Shown: positions 35,017 to 49,094, counted from the first letter of the stretch. The stretch is 64,000 nt of DNA from Lichtheimia corymbifera B2541 (GCA_000697475.1 JNEU01000936.1:1-64000); one strand, 5' to 3'. Program-made: numbers and translations. Notes: a model not told the origin generated them from the letters alone.

Positions 35017-36525
35017 AGACGATTATGTCTTATCAAGTTTTGTCTTTTCACGCTTTTCTTTTCTCTCGCTCTCTCTTCCTTTTCACTCTTTCATCTATCA
35101 TATATGTTATCCTCTTTTTCTTATCATGGCATTTCCTTAGATTGTAACCATTATGTCCTCTCCCCCTTTTTCACATTGTATGTATGGTCCTCCCTTATCA
35201 TGTACATGTCGTCCCTTTATATGCTGGCACCTTTATGATTTATTCAGGCACAATTCCATTCGTTGTACAAAGTTTCCACTTTTCCTATTGCTCACATCAT
35301 TAGTATTACTTGTATAAATGTCGATCATTACCTATACGCACAGACTAATGGACTTGCCTCTTGCCCAGAGTGACCATGAACGCGTATTGGATGTGTAACG
35401 GACCAAAAAGACGGGGCCTGTGCGCGGTCCAATTGATGTTGATCTTTTTGGGATCACACATAGCTGATCCCTCCGCACCGTAAAGGTTGCGTATTACGCC
35501 CTACGATTGATAAGAGAACGAGACAGAGGACAACCCCACCTATCACTGATCGTTTATTTCCTCACATGACAGCTAGCTATCTCCCCCCTTGCATATGAGT
35601 ATTAAGTTTTCTGATGGCTACACGACGACTTTTTATCATAAATAGTGTGCCTCAAGAAGCAGCAGACGCGACGTCATTCGATCCACCACCAGGGTGTACA
35701 TTTATAAATCAATGGTGATTTTCTTCTCATTAAAAAATTCCCCCCAACTAACACTGCGATAAACATTTATTCATGCACGCCAACCTTTGTTTGTATATAC
35801 AGAGGATAGCATCATACTTGTTGGCGTTCTACTTGCGCATCCGCAAGTCCCATTTTCCTTTCGTATGGCTCGTAGATGTAATACCGCCGCGTAACTATCG
35901 CTATCTCTGACTTTTTCAATACGCCGCAATGGATCAGGAATCCAGCGTGTCGATAAATAGATAAAGAGCTGAGATGGAAGTTAAGGTTAGTGAAACCTTA
36001 ACTTTGAAGCTTGGTGCGCTTTAACTCATGTGCCGCGTTTTTTTTGCCTATCATGATGTAACAACAAACCCCACACAGGCATCACCCATATGTGTCGAGT
36101 GTTGAGGCCAATGTGTACATGGGGTGGTGTTTTCAAAAGGTGTTATGTTATGCTATGTATATATTGTCTTCAATGGCTCATTCATGTCATCATCGCGTTA
36201 TTATAGCAGGTGCTGTGTTAATTCTGCAAGGGACGATCGTGCACATGATTTTTCACAATGACCAAAGGTCCTTCAGTTGCTCGTTACACGTCATCTATTT
36301 ATTCGACTTGAATGGTCCCTTTAAAGAAAACAAGGTTCTTGACATGAAAAGTATTTACTAAGGGTGTAATATGAATCGAATTTACAATCAAAGAGGGCTG
36401 GAGATCAATCACGATTTTGGATGATGTATGCTTAGAACGATATTGAATAGCCAACGCATTCTCCCACAGAGTGATAAAGTGTATTTTCATATAGCATTAT
36501 TGAGTACGTGTGAATAAGAAGGGAA
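35017..36525. other. Long intergenic region
   Basis: A pyrimidine-rich stretch (35040-35180) follows the Ecl1-like gene. The rest holds only short open frames (for example 36092-36361) without intron support. No RNA gene was recognised. Confidence 0.4.
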
Positions 36526-38860
36526 CTATTCAATGTCTGACGTACAAGTTGTAGATTCTGGTACTTCTGTGCTTGTCGTATCAGTGTCGTCAGTGGTGTT
36601 CTCAGCGTTCGTCACAGGAGATGAATCATTTACTGGGGGCTTTGCTTGGAACCGAGGATCTGTCCGCCACTTTCCATAGCTTAAGAGTTCCATATTGGCT
36701 GCTTCGGGTGTGATATGTAGTAACGAACCAGCATCTTCATGTTCACCTCCTTTGAGAAAGTGCTTGATAGCTTCTTCACCGAGTTTTCCTTCCTTGACAT
36801 GGGGGAGGTTACTGTCATACTTGACAACTATCCACGCATTGTTTGAATTGACCCAATGAATGTCCAAAGGCACCAGTTTGGGATACAGCGCTTCAATTGA
36901 CACGTCCTGCATGCCTGACGGTATACCAGTGAGATACAACCGGTTCGGAGGCTCATCATATACAGCTATAAAAATGACAATGAATACCAAGGGATGGATG
37001 CCCAAAAAAGGGGTACAGTGTACGTACGCGTTGGCTCTGGACCAGTAAGATCAAGGTAAGGATAATCACTTCTCATTTGATATAACCGATTGTAGTAAGG
37101 GGTCAGTGTGCTTGCCAAGAATGGATTCTTTTTATCTTCAACCTCCTCTTTGTCTTCGGTTTTCTCCTTGTTATCCTTGACTAAATAGAAAGGGTTAGCT
37201 ACATGCCACATTTTCAATCATGTATCAACTCACCTTCGGATTCATGGATATACCGCACAAAGCCAAGATAGATCGTACCGGTCATATAGGCGTCAAATCC
37301 TGCTTCATGCTGTGATTCACCATCGTGGGTATAGCGGTCGTAACCAGGAGCCATCTCTTTAAACACCCATTAGCATAGATCCTTGTCATAAGATCACACC
37401 AACCAGTATCTTACCAATCCGGATATCACTTGCCACCATCTCGTCATGAATTGTATTGTACAAGGGAAGTAAAGCTGTTGTATCAAAGCAGCGCTATATA
37501 TATGGACCGTTAGATACCGGATCCGAATTCTGGGATCGATTGCTTACCTTTAGCCTGGGATGAAACTCAGCCATATACTTGGTGTCGACAATGCTAGAAA
37601 GGATCGAAGATTATTAGATGAGCCTTGGATTGAATTGCTTGTATACTTACTTTGGCCACATTTCGGTTACAATTTCTTTGAATTCATGCAAATGTTCGGG
37701 AAGGTATTGCCAAAATTGGTCCACTGTGTGACAGAGATCCAGAACACCATTATGTACAATGATTGGGCATTCAGCCGACTTGATGAGCTCGATGATGACA
37801 CGGAAATTCAATTCATTCTTGATCTACAAATCAACCATTCATTGAGCATGAGCTATGTGGGTGGGTGGTTCAATTACTTACATATACACGTCGGGTCTTG
37901 TCTCGCTTTTCCTCGGCTGAAAGCTTAAAGATTTGCATATGCTTGGTATCACGACTCTTGGCCATCAAGAAGCCATTGTATCGCCTAAATGGATGCATTA
38001 TGGATTAGTACAAGCGAGACATCATGCATGTGTGATCACGTACGGATGCTGTAGTTCTTGATGTAAGAGGCGACGGATGAATGAATTATTGGTTTGGACC
38101 AGCAATGGTGATCGCGCTTTGCCATGTTGTAGCCAATGATCTATATTTGACCTGTAACGAACACAGATGGTTACTATGCCACTTACTTGGTACCAAATAC
38201 GATGCTTTACCTTGTGGTTTGCAGGAACTTCTTTTGTGGTTTAGTGAGTGAGTCCACTATTGTAGAAGAAGAGTGTGAATAAGGGTATGTCATGATGATA
38301 GCAAGAATATGATACACATACAATCAATGTGATTCTGGCGGTTGATGACAGTTCTAGTTGTACCACGATAGCCTTTGCTTTCGATGCCCGTCTCAGAGTA
38401 ATTGTAGAAAGGAATGCCACCATCAATGAGCTTGTTGAAATCAAACTTGTGTTCACGTAGAAACTGCAAACTGCTGGCATTGGATAAAAAGGTACGCTGG
38501 CTGGTCATGCCTTCAGTATCGCCACCGAAAATGAAAAAGTTGAAGGGCTTGGCTGTGTAATGTTGATCATCCACCTTTTTAAACGCACATACGCCGTATT
38601 GAATAATCGAAAACTCTTTGGCTGCCTGTCGCATCTTTCGATATCGATCGTTCATATCATCGCTGTGCTGAAAATGGTGACCACTCGTCATTAAGCCTAT
38701 TGGATAAAAAGAGTATCAATATATATCGTCCACGTTGAACACTGCAAGACGTCTCATTCATACCAGTAAACTCGGCATCGATCGATATGCAATCAGCCTC
38801 CAGCAATGCTTTCTTGATTTCAGGCAAGGATCGTACGAAATCTTGTTTGAGGATCTCCAT
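36526..38860 (-). CDS. PARN: Poly(A)-specific ribonuclease PARN
   Basis: DEDD-type 3' exonuclease that shortens poly(A) tails and trims small RNAs. About 600 residues over some ten exons. Catalytic blocks in order: IDAEFTG (Asp and Glu of the first motif, near residue 28), PIIVHNGVLDLCHTVDQF (second Asp) and HEAGFDAYMTGTIYLG (His and Asp). Supporting family segments include RYRKMRQAAKEFSIIQYG, FNFFIFGGD, FLREHKFDFNKLIDGGIPF and YNGFLMAKSRDTKHMQIFKL. An RNA-recognition-like C-terminal region (NRLYLTGIPSGM) precedes an acidic Thr/Ser tail. All four metal-binding acidic residues are present. Confidence 0.93.
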
Positions 38861-39502
38861 GATCTGGAAGCGAAAGAGGAAGGGACCTTGACAAGTAAGC
38901 GTACCCACTATTTGACATTACGCGACTGCTTTTTAATCAACCTTTTGCCCCTTCTTTTTTCTTTGCATGGTTCAACAAGTAGAAGATAGAGTAAGGATAT
39001 GAAGAAGAAGGTGCATGGGAACGTATGGATGATCCACCTGAACACAGTAGACAATGGCACATTTTTTGGGTGCAAATTCATTCATGAAGCGATAAGCAAA
39101 ACGTCGATGCATGAATTGCACCACATCCAAGACATCTCATTTTCATTACTTCGATCACCACACTTGCAGACTTAAAAAAGAGATCATTTCACAATAAAAG
39201 GCTAGATTATACCCTATCCACCCACATTTACTACGCTGTTGCATCATGATATAGACAAAGAAAGAAATGATATATATTATAAGCATAGATCCATATTATA
39301 AAAGTGCTCTTTCATGTATATAGAGTATAACCAGGGAGATCAAGTTAGGTATCCTTTGTGTGTGTATGTGTGTGTGTGTGTATGTTTGCACATGTGAGGA
39401 GCAAGAGAAGACCAAAGAGAGTAAGCTCCGGTCAGTCACATAGAGAGCCCCTTCTTCCTTCTTCCTATCTATGGCCTTCAACTCTATCCATCGTTCACGT
39501 TA
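38861..39502. promoter_or_regulatory. Divergent intergenic region (PARN / CLASP)
   Basis: Both flanking genes start here and transcribe away from each other. A (GT)n microsatellite with interspersed 'tatg' lies at about 39357-39387. No additional gene was seen. Confidence 0.4.
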
Positions 39503-42500
39503 ATGACACTAAGAGACAAGGGAGAGCCTGATATTGAACCTGTGCAGGTAAACCATTTCCACCATTCCCATTAACGTGCTTTATACAAGATGATTGGCGA
39601 CCTTGGTTCCAGAATCCAGTGACACTTTTCTACACAACCCCCCTTCAATGACCCACATTGTGATATCCATCTAATATACAAAGTTCATTTGTAGTTCCAC
39701 AGTGCCAAGGAACTGGACGCTGACTTTGCTTCTATGCTGGCAGTATATCGAGACAAAGAAACAGAGCACAACTGGGAGTCGAGAGATAAGTCGGTTACGC
39801 GCCTTCGAGCTATTTTACGAGGAGACTCGAATGAAAAGTTCCATGACAATTTATTGCTCGGGTTTCGACAAATGGTGGATGGCATTATCAAAGCTGTAAG
39901 TACAAACATACACTCAACGTTGTTATGGGTCAAGAGAAAAATTAATCCATTTGGTATCCAAGGTGGAAAGTTTACGTACATCACTTGCATTGAATGCTCT
40001 TACATTGGTTGGAGAAATCGGCATTTATCTTGGACGATCCATCGACCATTACATCTATGAGAGACTTGCAGATTGCTTGGTACGCTGTTCCACAACGACG
40101 AAAAAGATGATCGCTTCAGCAGCTCTTAAAGCAACTACGACCTTTTTACGACATGCAACATATTATCACAAGGTCATGAATATGCTGGCTATCTCGATGA
40201 ATGAAAAGAACAACCAGGCACGCGACTTTACAATCACCTATGTCAAAACCATCCTTCAATCACACGCACATCGAGATCACACACGAGCCATCATGGATCG
40301 ATCTGGCAACACCGAGATCATTGTCAAGATACTCACCAAGGGCATAAACGATGCGACACCATCGGTCAGAGAGAATTGTCGAGAAGCATTTTGGATATTC
40401 TGGGAATATTGGAGAGAACGTAGTGAAAAGTACGGTTTTACTCTTGGAGGTGGAGAGTGATGTCTTATCATTTGTTCTTATTCTTGTTTCTGCAGTATTC
40501 TTAAAAACTTACAGCCACCTGCCAGAAAAGCATTGGAAAAGTCAAAAGCAGCAGCTCTTGCATCAGCATCAAAACAACGAGGTCTACGGAGTCCAACAAA
40601 TTCGAGTAGCTCACTAGGATCACATCGCAACATGGGTGACACGCATGACACTGTATCGCCATCTTCATCCAGTGCATCCAATGGATCTGGTACATCAAAC
40701 GAGCAGCATTCTCATCATGACATACCCCGAACAATCACTCGTTCAATATCACCAAGAGCTTCATCACCATCCATTAGAAGCACATCACCCCATTTAATGC
40801 GTTCAACTTATGGATCACCACCACCTGTGCCATCACAGCTTCATGCATCCTATATGGCACCACCCACATCTCCTCCGCCACCACCCGCCACAAACGCCAC
40901 TCGGAAGACACGTGTACCCGGCTTATCTCGGAAAAAGTCAACCATTGGATCCGGTGCCAAACGCAAATTGAGTCTCATGTCCATGTTGAATCATGATGAT
41001 TTATCAATGCGATGTGATGGATTGCACATGTTGGCACGCAAATTGGCGAGTCATCCTTACAGCACCATTCATGATCTTTCGGGTATCCATATTGACAGTT
41101 CGTCGGGTGCAGTCGATGGTCCAAAATTGAAGGAGGTTGTTTGGGGAATGTTCCAAGAAGACAATGTGCGTTTGTATGAGACATTATCCTCATGGGAAGG
41201 AGTGGCTGGGCTATTGATGAAATTGATTCCTTTCGACGAATATATACCCAAGCTGATTTTGGATGCGTCGGCAGATGCTGTTTCTCTCAAGACCGAAGAT
41301 GACATTACCAAGTTTGAATTCGCCAATCAAGCCTTCAAGAAGGCCAAGATATTCTTACGACGACATGATCCTGATCTTGCAGAACGACTTTTTGCCGCCG
41401 TGGATGAAGTTGGAGGCTTAGGTACAAGTACGCCATCACTAAGACGACAAGCAAGCAACATGATGATGATGATGGGTGGAAAGAAAGATCCAATGCGGCA
41501 ACCAGCTGTACGTCGCAAACTTACCAGCCGCTATCTCGAATGGCTTGATGAGTTGGTTATGCCTATTCTCGGTCTGGATGTCAACACCAATGAAGAATCA
41601 GATGCCGATTTAGCAGCAGCAGCAGAATGGATTGGGGATGTGCCTGATAATGTAGCCTCAACATGGTTCGACTCGGATGTGCATGTACGACAATGCCTAG
41701 CAAAATTGCTACCACCTGTCAGCACATCAGCATCTGGTTCTATCGTTCATACGCCCTTGGTTTCACTTGTTGCTCATCTGCGTCTGGTCAACCAAAAGCT
41801 ATTTGAGATTGCCGCTTCAGCATATGATACATCCACAGTCAACAAGATCAGCCGAGTGCTTGGTATCCATATTCGAGCTATTCCTGATTATGTGTGTCAA
41901 GCAGCACCGATTGATCATGAACCAGTACAAGTCTCTGATGTTGATGATGATCTACAACTGGAAGAACAGCAACCTATTCAAGATGAAGCGGAAATGGCGT
42001 CTGTAACATCACTTGATCCAGTGGCAACTGATACCAGCCCTGCAACACAAGATACACCCAACTCGATACCGCAGCAATCACCAATCAATGAAACGATCCC
42101 AACTTCACCGGTAGTTACCCAGCCAACCATTTATAATGAAACAGCATCTCGCCACCATGACAACGACACCCTGGAATTAGATTCTCAAGTTACTTCTCCT
42201 CCACCTCCTATTTCTCATGAGCCTCATTCTCCATCCGTGGCACCACAACAACCTCAGCCTGTCATGGAATCGATGCCGGATACCCCAGCAGAAAAAGAGC
42301 CCATCAAATCATCCATACCACCTTACCTCAGTGAATCTGTTCCTGAACCAGAGCCATCACCAGAGCCAAGTAGACCATCTCCCACTTCATATGCCCCTCC
42401 TCATGATACACCAGCAACTTCAGCTTACAATACTGCCTCCGACATGACAACCACCAATGGAATGCACATGGATGATCTTACAATTCCTATTTCTGCACCA

Positions 42501-44079
42501 GTAAGTTACAAGGTCAATGTTTGATGATCCTTTTGCTCATTGTATGAATTCATTGTTGTAGTATCACAATGACACACCAGCACATCCACTTGTTCCAAAT
42601 AATCACAAAGCAGATGATATGGCACGTACGGAGGCTCCCATCAATGGAATACTCAGTCACCATCATGATGATACCCATCGTCAACATCAAGGATTGAATG
42701 GCATAATGGCGCACAATTCACTACACCATGAAGATTTTGATCATTCGAGAAATATTGACTTTGCACCTAATTCGCTTAATGATCGATCGAGTGTTTCGGG
42801 CAGTGAAGCAGGCCTTGTATCATTGGATTCAGCAACGTCACCAACACCACCACCTCCACCACCATCATCAAGACATCAACATGCCACACGACCCACCATC
42901 AGCACTGAGACAAGCAACAACAACAACAACAAACCCTCTCGTCGTATTCAGGGCACAGTGACCCATGTTCCATACTTTGCACCCAAGCAAGTGGATGATC
43001 CTTTGCCTGTATTTGCAGAGAACAAGCGATCTGAGGCGAATGTAGCAGCAGCAGGTCGTGGTGGCAAAGATAAGACAGCGACACTGTATGCTATGGTGGA
43101 TAAGCTCAAATCGGCATCAGCTGACAATAGCACCTTTCGTAAATTGGCGCGCTTGGCACGTGAAGCATCTATCATCCAACCCTGGGACCAAGGTGGTGCC
43201 AATGAAGCATACAGTGAGGTGTGGGCAGGTGCTGACAACAATGGTGGTAATTTTGTGGAGCTCATGCAAGGCATCTTTATTTACCTCGGTGATGGCAATG
43301 ATCATGGTTGCAGCAAAACAGTATCGATGATTACCGTTTTGGATCTCATACGTCAGTTACTGGTTACTCAAGTGGGGTTATTCAAGTATTACGAACGTAA
43401 GGTGGATGCTCAAGGCATGAGTCTAGAAGCACGATTGACTGAAAGATTATTGGTTGTGCGAGCCAATGATGATCCCTCGGTACGTAAGTTAGCATATATG
43501 GAGTGAACTTACGCTCATGATATGAATATGATTAGGTATCAACGGGTGCTGAGGATGCCCTAGACACATTATTGAGCGTATTGGAGCCACACAATGCTTT
43601 TGACATGATGATCGCCTATCTCATACATCGGTTGATCCTTGCCCCGTCATCGGAAGATCAGAACAATCAATCGCGGTATCACCCCGTGGGGACAGCATTT
43701 ACATATTTGGGTAAATGCGTAAGGGAGGTTAGCGACACATTCTTTGTCGACGAATGGCTTTCTCAGGGCGGTGCCATGGTGTTCATCAGGGTGAGTTTCA
43801 TCATAGCAACATGTCATCATCTCACCTTTTGGTTTTTTATTCTCACCCTTCTATTTTTCTTGACGATAGGGCATGAACCATCCCATGATTCACGTACGCA
43901 AATCGACTGTAGAATCCATTGTCGAATTTCAATCAATATTGGGTGATGACGTTTATCAATTCCTGGACGATCTACGAGCAGATCAGGCAAATTTAGTCAA
44001 GCATTACGTTTCCCGGGCTGTAAAGCAACGTTCAAGCCATAGCAGTTTCAATAGTGCCCCTCCTAGCCATCAGCTTTGA
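39503..44079 (+). CDS. CLASP/Stu1-family microtubule-stabilising protein
   Basis: Microtubule plus-end and spindle protein of about 1,390 residues. After a 15-codon first exon comes the CLASP N-terminal TOG/HEAT domain (DFASMLAVYRDKETEHNWESR, RAILRGD, LALNALTLVGEIGIYLG, NAREDF-like SVRENCREAFWIFWEYW). Then LKNLQPPARKALEKSK leads into a Ser/Pro-rich linker, a second TOG-like array (LSLMSMLNHDDLSMRCDGLH), a long Pro/Ser/Gln-rich disordered stretch, and a C-terminal TOG domain (FRKLARLAREASIIQPW, LLVVRANDDPSV, HPMIHVRKSTVESIVEFQ). This domain order is that of CLASP/Cls1/Stu1. Introns are short GT-AG. Confidence 0.9.
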
Positions 44080-45229
44080 ATATACAATCTTTCCCTCGCA
44101 ATCGATTATTCCCCCCTTTTTTTCTTCCCTGATTATCATCGTATCTAATATCGTTAACTTTTTTTTCTATACATCACTCGCCACTTGATGATGATATGAC
44201 AGGGGGTTGGCACTGCATGAGGAGGAGGAGAGAGAAAGCATGGTAGTGATAACGAGGAGTGCATTCATAGAAACGTTCTGTATGTATATATTCACCGTGT
44301 TGCGCCCTTACTTGTCCCTGCATTATAGCGCAAGAGAGAGTGAGAGAGAGTGTGTGTGTGATGGGAAAGAAATTTAATATGACACGGATGTGCTGCATAA
44401 ATGGAAAAAAAGCCAAGGGATCACGTGTGATGTAATTGTATATGCACATAGGTAGCGATTATCGCATCGCATTGGCATCACATACAGAAAGCAGGGATCT
44501 GGCGTCAGCGTTGATTGCAGATCAGCTGAAAATTCATCATGTATCTATACTCCTTTGCTTTGATGTTGTGTGTGGTGATGGTGGCGCTGTATCCTACGTA
44601 GTACCCCACCATCGTCGTGTTTTTTGTTTCCTCGCCCCTTGCTGCTCATTAGAGCTTCCAAGCTAGAAAGCCCGCTGGACGTGATTCAAATACTAGCAGC
44701 ACTCGCGTTATACACTAACGCACAAAAAACACAACACCAACTAACCCAGGGAACAGAGCAAAAACGAGAGAACGTGCGTACGTAGGAGTAGTAATGAAAA
44801 TTACACCGAATGTCCCATTTCTGTTTTGTCCCACTGTGATGCACCCATACATACATACATACATATATCATCGTTGTCCCAAAAGCATTATCCATTCCAT
44901 GTTCAACAGCATCCATTTGGTTACTTTGGTCATTGTTCAGGCTCACCAAACAGTTAAACGTGCATGGACGTAAAAGGGTACATCGGTGAAAAAGAGGTAT
45001 CACCCCTGTGTGGTGCCTATATTTACTATATTATTCCAGGCCACCATGGCTTTTTTTTCCCTTTTATCTTTGCCTAACATTTATCTTTTTTTTTTTTTTC
45101 CAAGACTCACATCTCTTTCACTTTTCATATACTTTTTGACCCCTTCCCTTTCCTTCTCTAGTCTCTCCTTTTACAAAACCATTCGCATACACTCTTTTTG
45201 ATCATTTCGATAATATATCATTGGGCATT
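44080..45229. promoter_or_regulatory. Intergenic region and TEA-factor promoter
   Basis: It contains GA/GT microsatellite tracts (44330-44360), a (CATA)n run near 44845-44866 and a long T/C-rich tract at 45050-45180 just upstream of the TEA-factor ATG. No gene was seen. Regulatory roles are inferred from position only. Confidence 0.35.
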
Positions 45230-47487
45230 ATGCTTGCAGACAGCCAACAAGAATTTATTTTTGAAAACGCGCCCCAACAACAACAAGACGATATGATTAT
45301 GTCTGCCACCTCGTCCTCGTCGAGTTTCAATTCGGTCGAGAAGGAACACTATCATAAACGATCCAGGCAATATCATAGAAAGGACCACCATTTGATGCCA
45401 TCCACATCTACCACCACTACTACCAATACTACAACCACCACTAGTACTTGTTCGCCTCATGGCAGCAAGGAGAAAGAAGAGGTAAATATTGTTGGAGTGT
45501 GTGGTGGATCATCGTACGACATGACCAACTCAACATTGAATATCCATTAATAGCAAGTTTGGCCACCGGATGTGGAAGCTGCGTTTATTGAAGGTGAGGA
45601 TTGTGCTTGGACCACTTGCGCGCTCTCTCTCTCCCCCCTTTTTTTCCTTTCCCCGCCATTAATGCATTTCCTTTCTTGTCGATGATTTACAGCCCTGGAG
45701 TCTATTCCCAAGCTTGGAAGACGAAAGATCCTTGTCAATGGCAAACCATGTGGTAAGCAAATCACGTGTTGTTGTACCGTATTCATTTTACTCATACACT
45801 TGAGCAGGTCGCAATGAGCTCATTTCAGACTACATTAAGCGTAAAACAGGCAAGATTCGCACGAGGAAGCAAGTATCGTCGCATATCCAGGTGCTGAAAA
45901 ATACAAGAAAAGGAGAGCCCCAGTGTAAGTTTTGAATGATTGATGCACACACAAAAAGACAAAACCTAATCTTGAGCTCTTGTAGTCATGCGACTCCTGA
46001 CTGATGCACCAGCAGATACAGAGGAGGATACACAAAAACCACAACAGCAATCACAACAACGACCAAGCAAGTCTTCAAGACCTACTACAAAGCAGTCCAG
46101 CAATAACACGGGCTCATCACGTCGTCCATCTCAGCACCAGCAATATACATTTCACCAGGCAACCAACAGCATCATTTCACTTGGTGGACTTACTTCATCA
46201 GAGTCTTTTTCATCATGCGATGATTCATCACTCAGCAGTAGTTCTTCACCTTGTCATGATTATGTCTTTGATATGCTGTGCGGTGGTGCTGGCGGAGTTA
46301 CTGGTACCCATGGCAACAATGATTTCCTGCAAATGAATAGCAACACCCTTCAACATCCACTTTTTGGTGATGCTTTACAAACACTTCCCACAGCTGACAT
46401 TACATTGGATGATCCATTATCATTTACGGATCCTTTTATGCTTGGTGCCGATTTAATGTCAACAGCCGTTGGAGCAGCAGGTGCATCCACACAGCGAGCA
46501 ACATCACAAGTGTTTGACAGCACTCAGTTACAACAAGAACAACAGCAGCAACAACAACAACAACGGCAATCACTGGCAGCCACAGAAATCAAGCAGCGAT
46601 TTAACGTTGAAAAGATGAAAAAGGTGTCTCAATGCGCTTCTCTGGACAATAGCACTATTCTCGAAAAGGAGATGGTGGATCAAGGAACATTCGTCTTGTG
46701 GCCAAAGTATATTTGTTTCTACCTCGAATACGTGTTACCGTATGATCCAACCAATACACAGGCGCATCATCTTGCTGTCATGCAGCACTGCTATCCCAAC
46801 TGGCTCTCAGTCGTACCTGCATCCAGTGTCATTGAAAAAACTGAATGTCCACCATTAGCTGATATTGTTGCAAAGTATCCAGCTAATATCGTGCTGCATG
46901 CAAAAACACACCTTGATCTCAACCTTAACATCCCTGACTTTTGTTTCAACAACAATTGCTTCTTTGAGTCTCGTGATCGGCGGACAATCGAATGCACTAC
47001 CACAATCTACTCTTTTGGCAACGTTGTCCTCGAATCCAAGGAAATCCAGCAAGCCTTATGCCTCAACCAGGATCGATATATTTATAGCTTTGCCTATGTC
47101 AATCAATTCTTTGGTGAATTCATGAAAGGCATCCGGTCATTACACACATTCGAGGAAATTGATGTTGTAATCCAAAACTTATGTATTGTCCAGGTAAGAA
47201 AGTCTAATGTAAAAATGAATAGACGATGTATTAAGCTATCACATCATCAGGTATTTGAAGACGTGGAAATCAAATATGGCCCCACTGCAGCATTCTTTGA
47301 TCAGCCTTGGGATTTGTCTCAACAACAGCAACAACAACGACCACAACCAGAACAAGCATCACCCTTACTGGTCATGGCTTTTGAGTTTGAACGAGGACAG
47401 GGCAACATGGATATATCAGCAGTAGGCGATGTCGCCATGATCAACAAGCTCGGTATTGGTCGTGCCATGGATTTGGATGATTTGTAA
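45230..47487 (+). CDS. TEA/ATTS-domain transcription factor
   Basis: Nuclear DNA-binding regulator related to AbaA (Aspergillus), Tec1 (yeast) and TEAD (animals), about 640 residues. A Gln/Ser/Thr-rich N-terminus precedes the TEA domain, assembled from four exons: [60 protein letters not shown] and [10 protein letters not shown]. All three helices, including the recognition helix [12 protein letters not shown], are intact. Downstream are Gln-rich stretches and a conserved C-terminal region ([35 protein letters not shown]). AbaA-type factors usually control sporulation or hyphal development, a plausible but unproven role here. A late intron lies at about 47195-47250. Confidence 0.93.
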
Positions 47488-47726
47488 AGCACACACACAC
47501 ACGTATATATAACTTCTCTCTTCCCAAAGCCTCCCCTTTCTATGCAACGCTCCAACATAGTCTTTGTACCACATCACCCCACCACACACACACACACACA
47601 ATCAATGCAATCTAAAATCTCGCTAAACAATGACACACATTTTCAAGCTGCTTGTCGGTTTTAATACATTCCTTTTATTTCTCCCTCCTTTATATCTAAT
47701 ACGATCTACTGCTATCTACATAATGT
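47488..47726. other. Convergent 3' intergenic region
   Basis: It separates the TEA-factor and SET genes. It contains (CA)n runs at about 47490-47502 and 47583-47600. Confidence 0.5.
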
Positions 47727-49094
47727 CTACTTGCCTATTCTTTGAATCATATCATCGATAACAGGTGAGCGACGCTTTTCAAAGACTTGATGGACAAGAG
47801 GTATCCAGTGTTCCTTGACCAATGCCACTAGTGGATGATCTCTGGGTAGAACCAATTCTAATACACGCCATCCAGCGAAAAAGGCAGCCATTGGATTATC
47901 CGGCCAAATGTGTTGATGAAGATATTGGATATACGCTTCCGCCTCTTCGAGTCCTTTGTCCACCAAACCGAGTCTTTCAGCCAAGCCCTTGCCAAACATG
48001 GTAGGAAAAATACGGAGGTGATATGCAGCGAGTGCTGATTGAGCCACCCCGTAGACCCAGTGATCCTTTGGCACATTGTTCTCTCCCAATTCTTCAATCA
48101 AATAAGGCTCGATCATGCTGATAGCTTCGGGATCATCTTGCAATCCATGGGCCACGGCTGCCAACTTGAGAACGGTCGCTTGCATTTGCTTGGATACCGC
48201 CTCCTCATGTTTCTTTGCTGCTGCTTCTTCCTTGGTACATCGAGTGCATTGACAATGAAAGAATTTAAACTTGTCGAGTTTGGCACGACGCATGGCAGTT
48301 GTGCCACATACGAGACCACCCAATGACATGTCATCTTCAGGCAAATAAGAAAACGAGAGCACGGTTCCTGGTTCAAGATGTCGGACAGCACGGAACACCA
48401 TACAATTCTCTTTTGGCTCGTATTGCAGGAATAAATTGGGCGCGCATGCATGAGCAAACTTGCTTCCCCAGCTCATTAAGCAAATCATGCCGCGTTGGCG
48501 TGATAAATCATCATATCTGAAGCTGTACGATTCACCCCACTTGGATCGATAATACTCGTGGCGTTGCTTGCGTCGTGTATGAGTTGTCTTTCCACGATCA
48601 TGATGAAAGGAGACTGTATGAGCATTGCCATAGATCTTGAGAATAAATCGACTCATGCTATCTGCATCCACCTTGGCAAACTCGGGTAATGTGGCTGTAG
48701 CTTCATGGCATACTTGTCGAACAAGGTCAACTGTTGGATGGCTGAAATCAGGGTAATAAAAAAAGTCATAGTCGTCGTCAGGGTGATCAAGGTTGAGATA
48801 CGCAAGCATGGCTGCAGGAATACCGGGAATAAACTCGTCATCGTATGGATCGAGGATCTCTTCAAGCGATTGCCAAAGCTTCTTCGTATAGTGGGGCGAT
48901 ATAGACGATCGACATGTTGGGTTGAGCAAATACTGCAAATGAGGACGTTCAACAAGGACAATATCACCAGGGGCTAATGGTTGTTTGTTGACAAGGGATC
49001 GGCCCTCAAGTGGACATTGACGGAATTCGACTAGTTGTGTAAAAGAGTCTCGATTGAGAACCGTGGAGAGATCGTGTTGCTCCACCGCTTGCAT
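47727..49094 (-). CDS. SET-domain protein (SMYD-like, no MYND finger)
   Basis: Single-exon, 455 residues. The SET fold is split by a long insert: LEGRSLVNKQPLAPGDIVLV near residue 30, then LMSWGSKFAHACAPNLFLQY (equivalent of the NHSCxPN motif), RAVRHLEPGTVLSFSYLPED (equivalent of the catalytic Tyr motif) and a post-SET Cys pair FFHCQCTRC. A helical C-terminal half resembles the TPR-like region of SMYD proteins. The zinc-binding MYND finger is absent. The core motif reads AHAC rather than NHSC, so methyltransferase activity is uncertain. Confidence 0.85.
   Translation of the reverse strand: MQAVEQHDLSTVLNRDSFTQLVEFRQCPLEGRSLVNKQPLAPGDIVLVERPHLQYLLNPTCRSSISPHYTKKLWQSLEEILDPYDDEFIPGIPAAMLAYLNLDHPDDDYDFFYYPDFSHPTVDLVRQVCHEATATLPEFAKVDADSMSRFILKIYGNAHTVSFHHDRGKTTHTRRKQRHEYYRSKWGESYSFRYDDLSRQRGMICLMSWGSKFAHACAPNLFLQYEPKENCMVFRAVRHLEPGTVLSFSYLPEDDMSLGGLVCGTTAMRRAKLDKFKFFHCQCTRCTKEEAAAKKHEEAVSKQMQATVLKLAAVAHGLQDDPEAISMIEPYLIEELGENNVPKDHWVYGVAQSALAAYHLRIFPTMFGKGLAERLGLVDKGLEEAEAYIQYLHQHIWPDNPMAAFFAGWRVLELVLPRDHPLVALVKEHWIPLVHQVFEKRRSPVIDDMIQRIGK

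Noticed and set aside
36092..36361. 89-residue open frame in the long intergenic region
   Set aside because: No motif, no splice support and no neighbouring exon; consistent with chance in AT-rich DNA.
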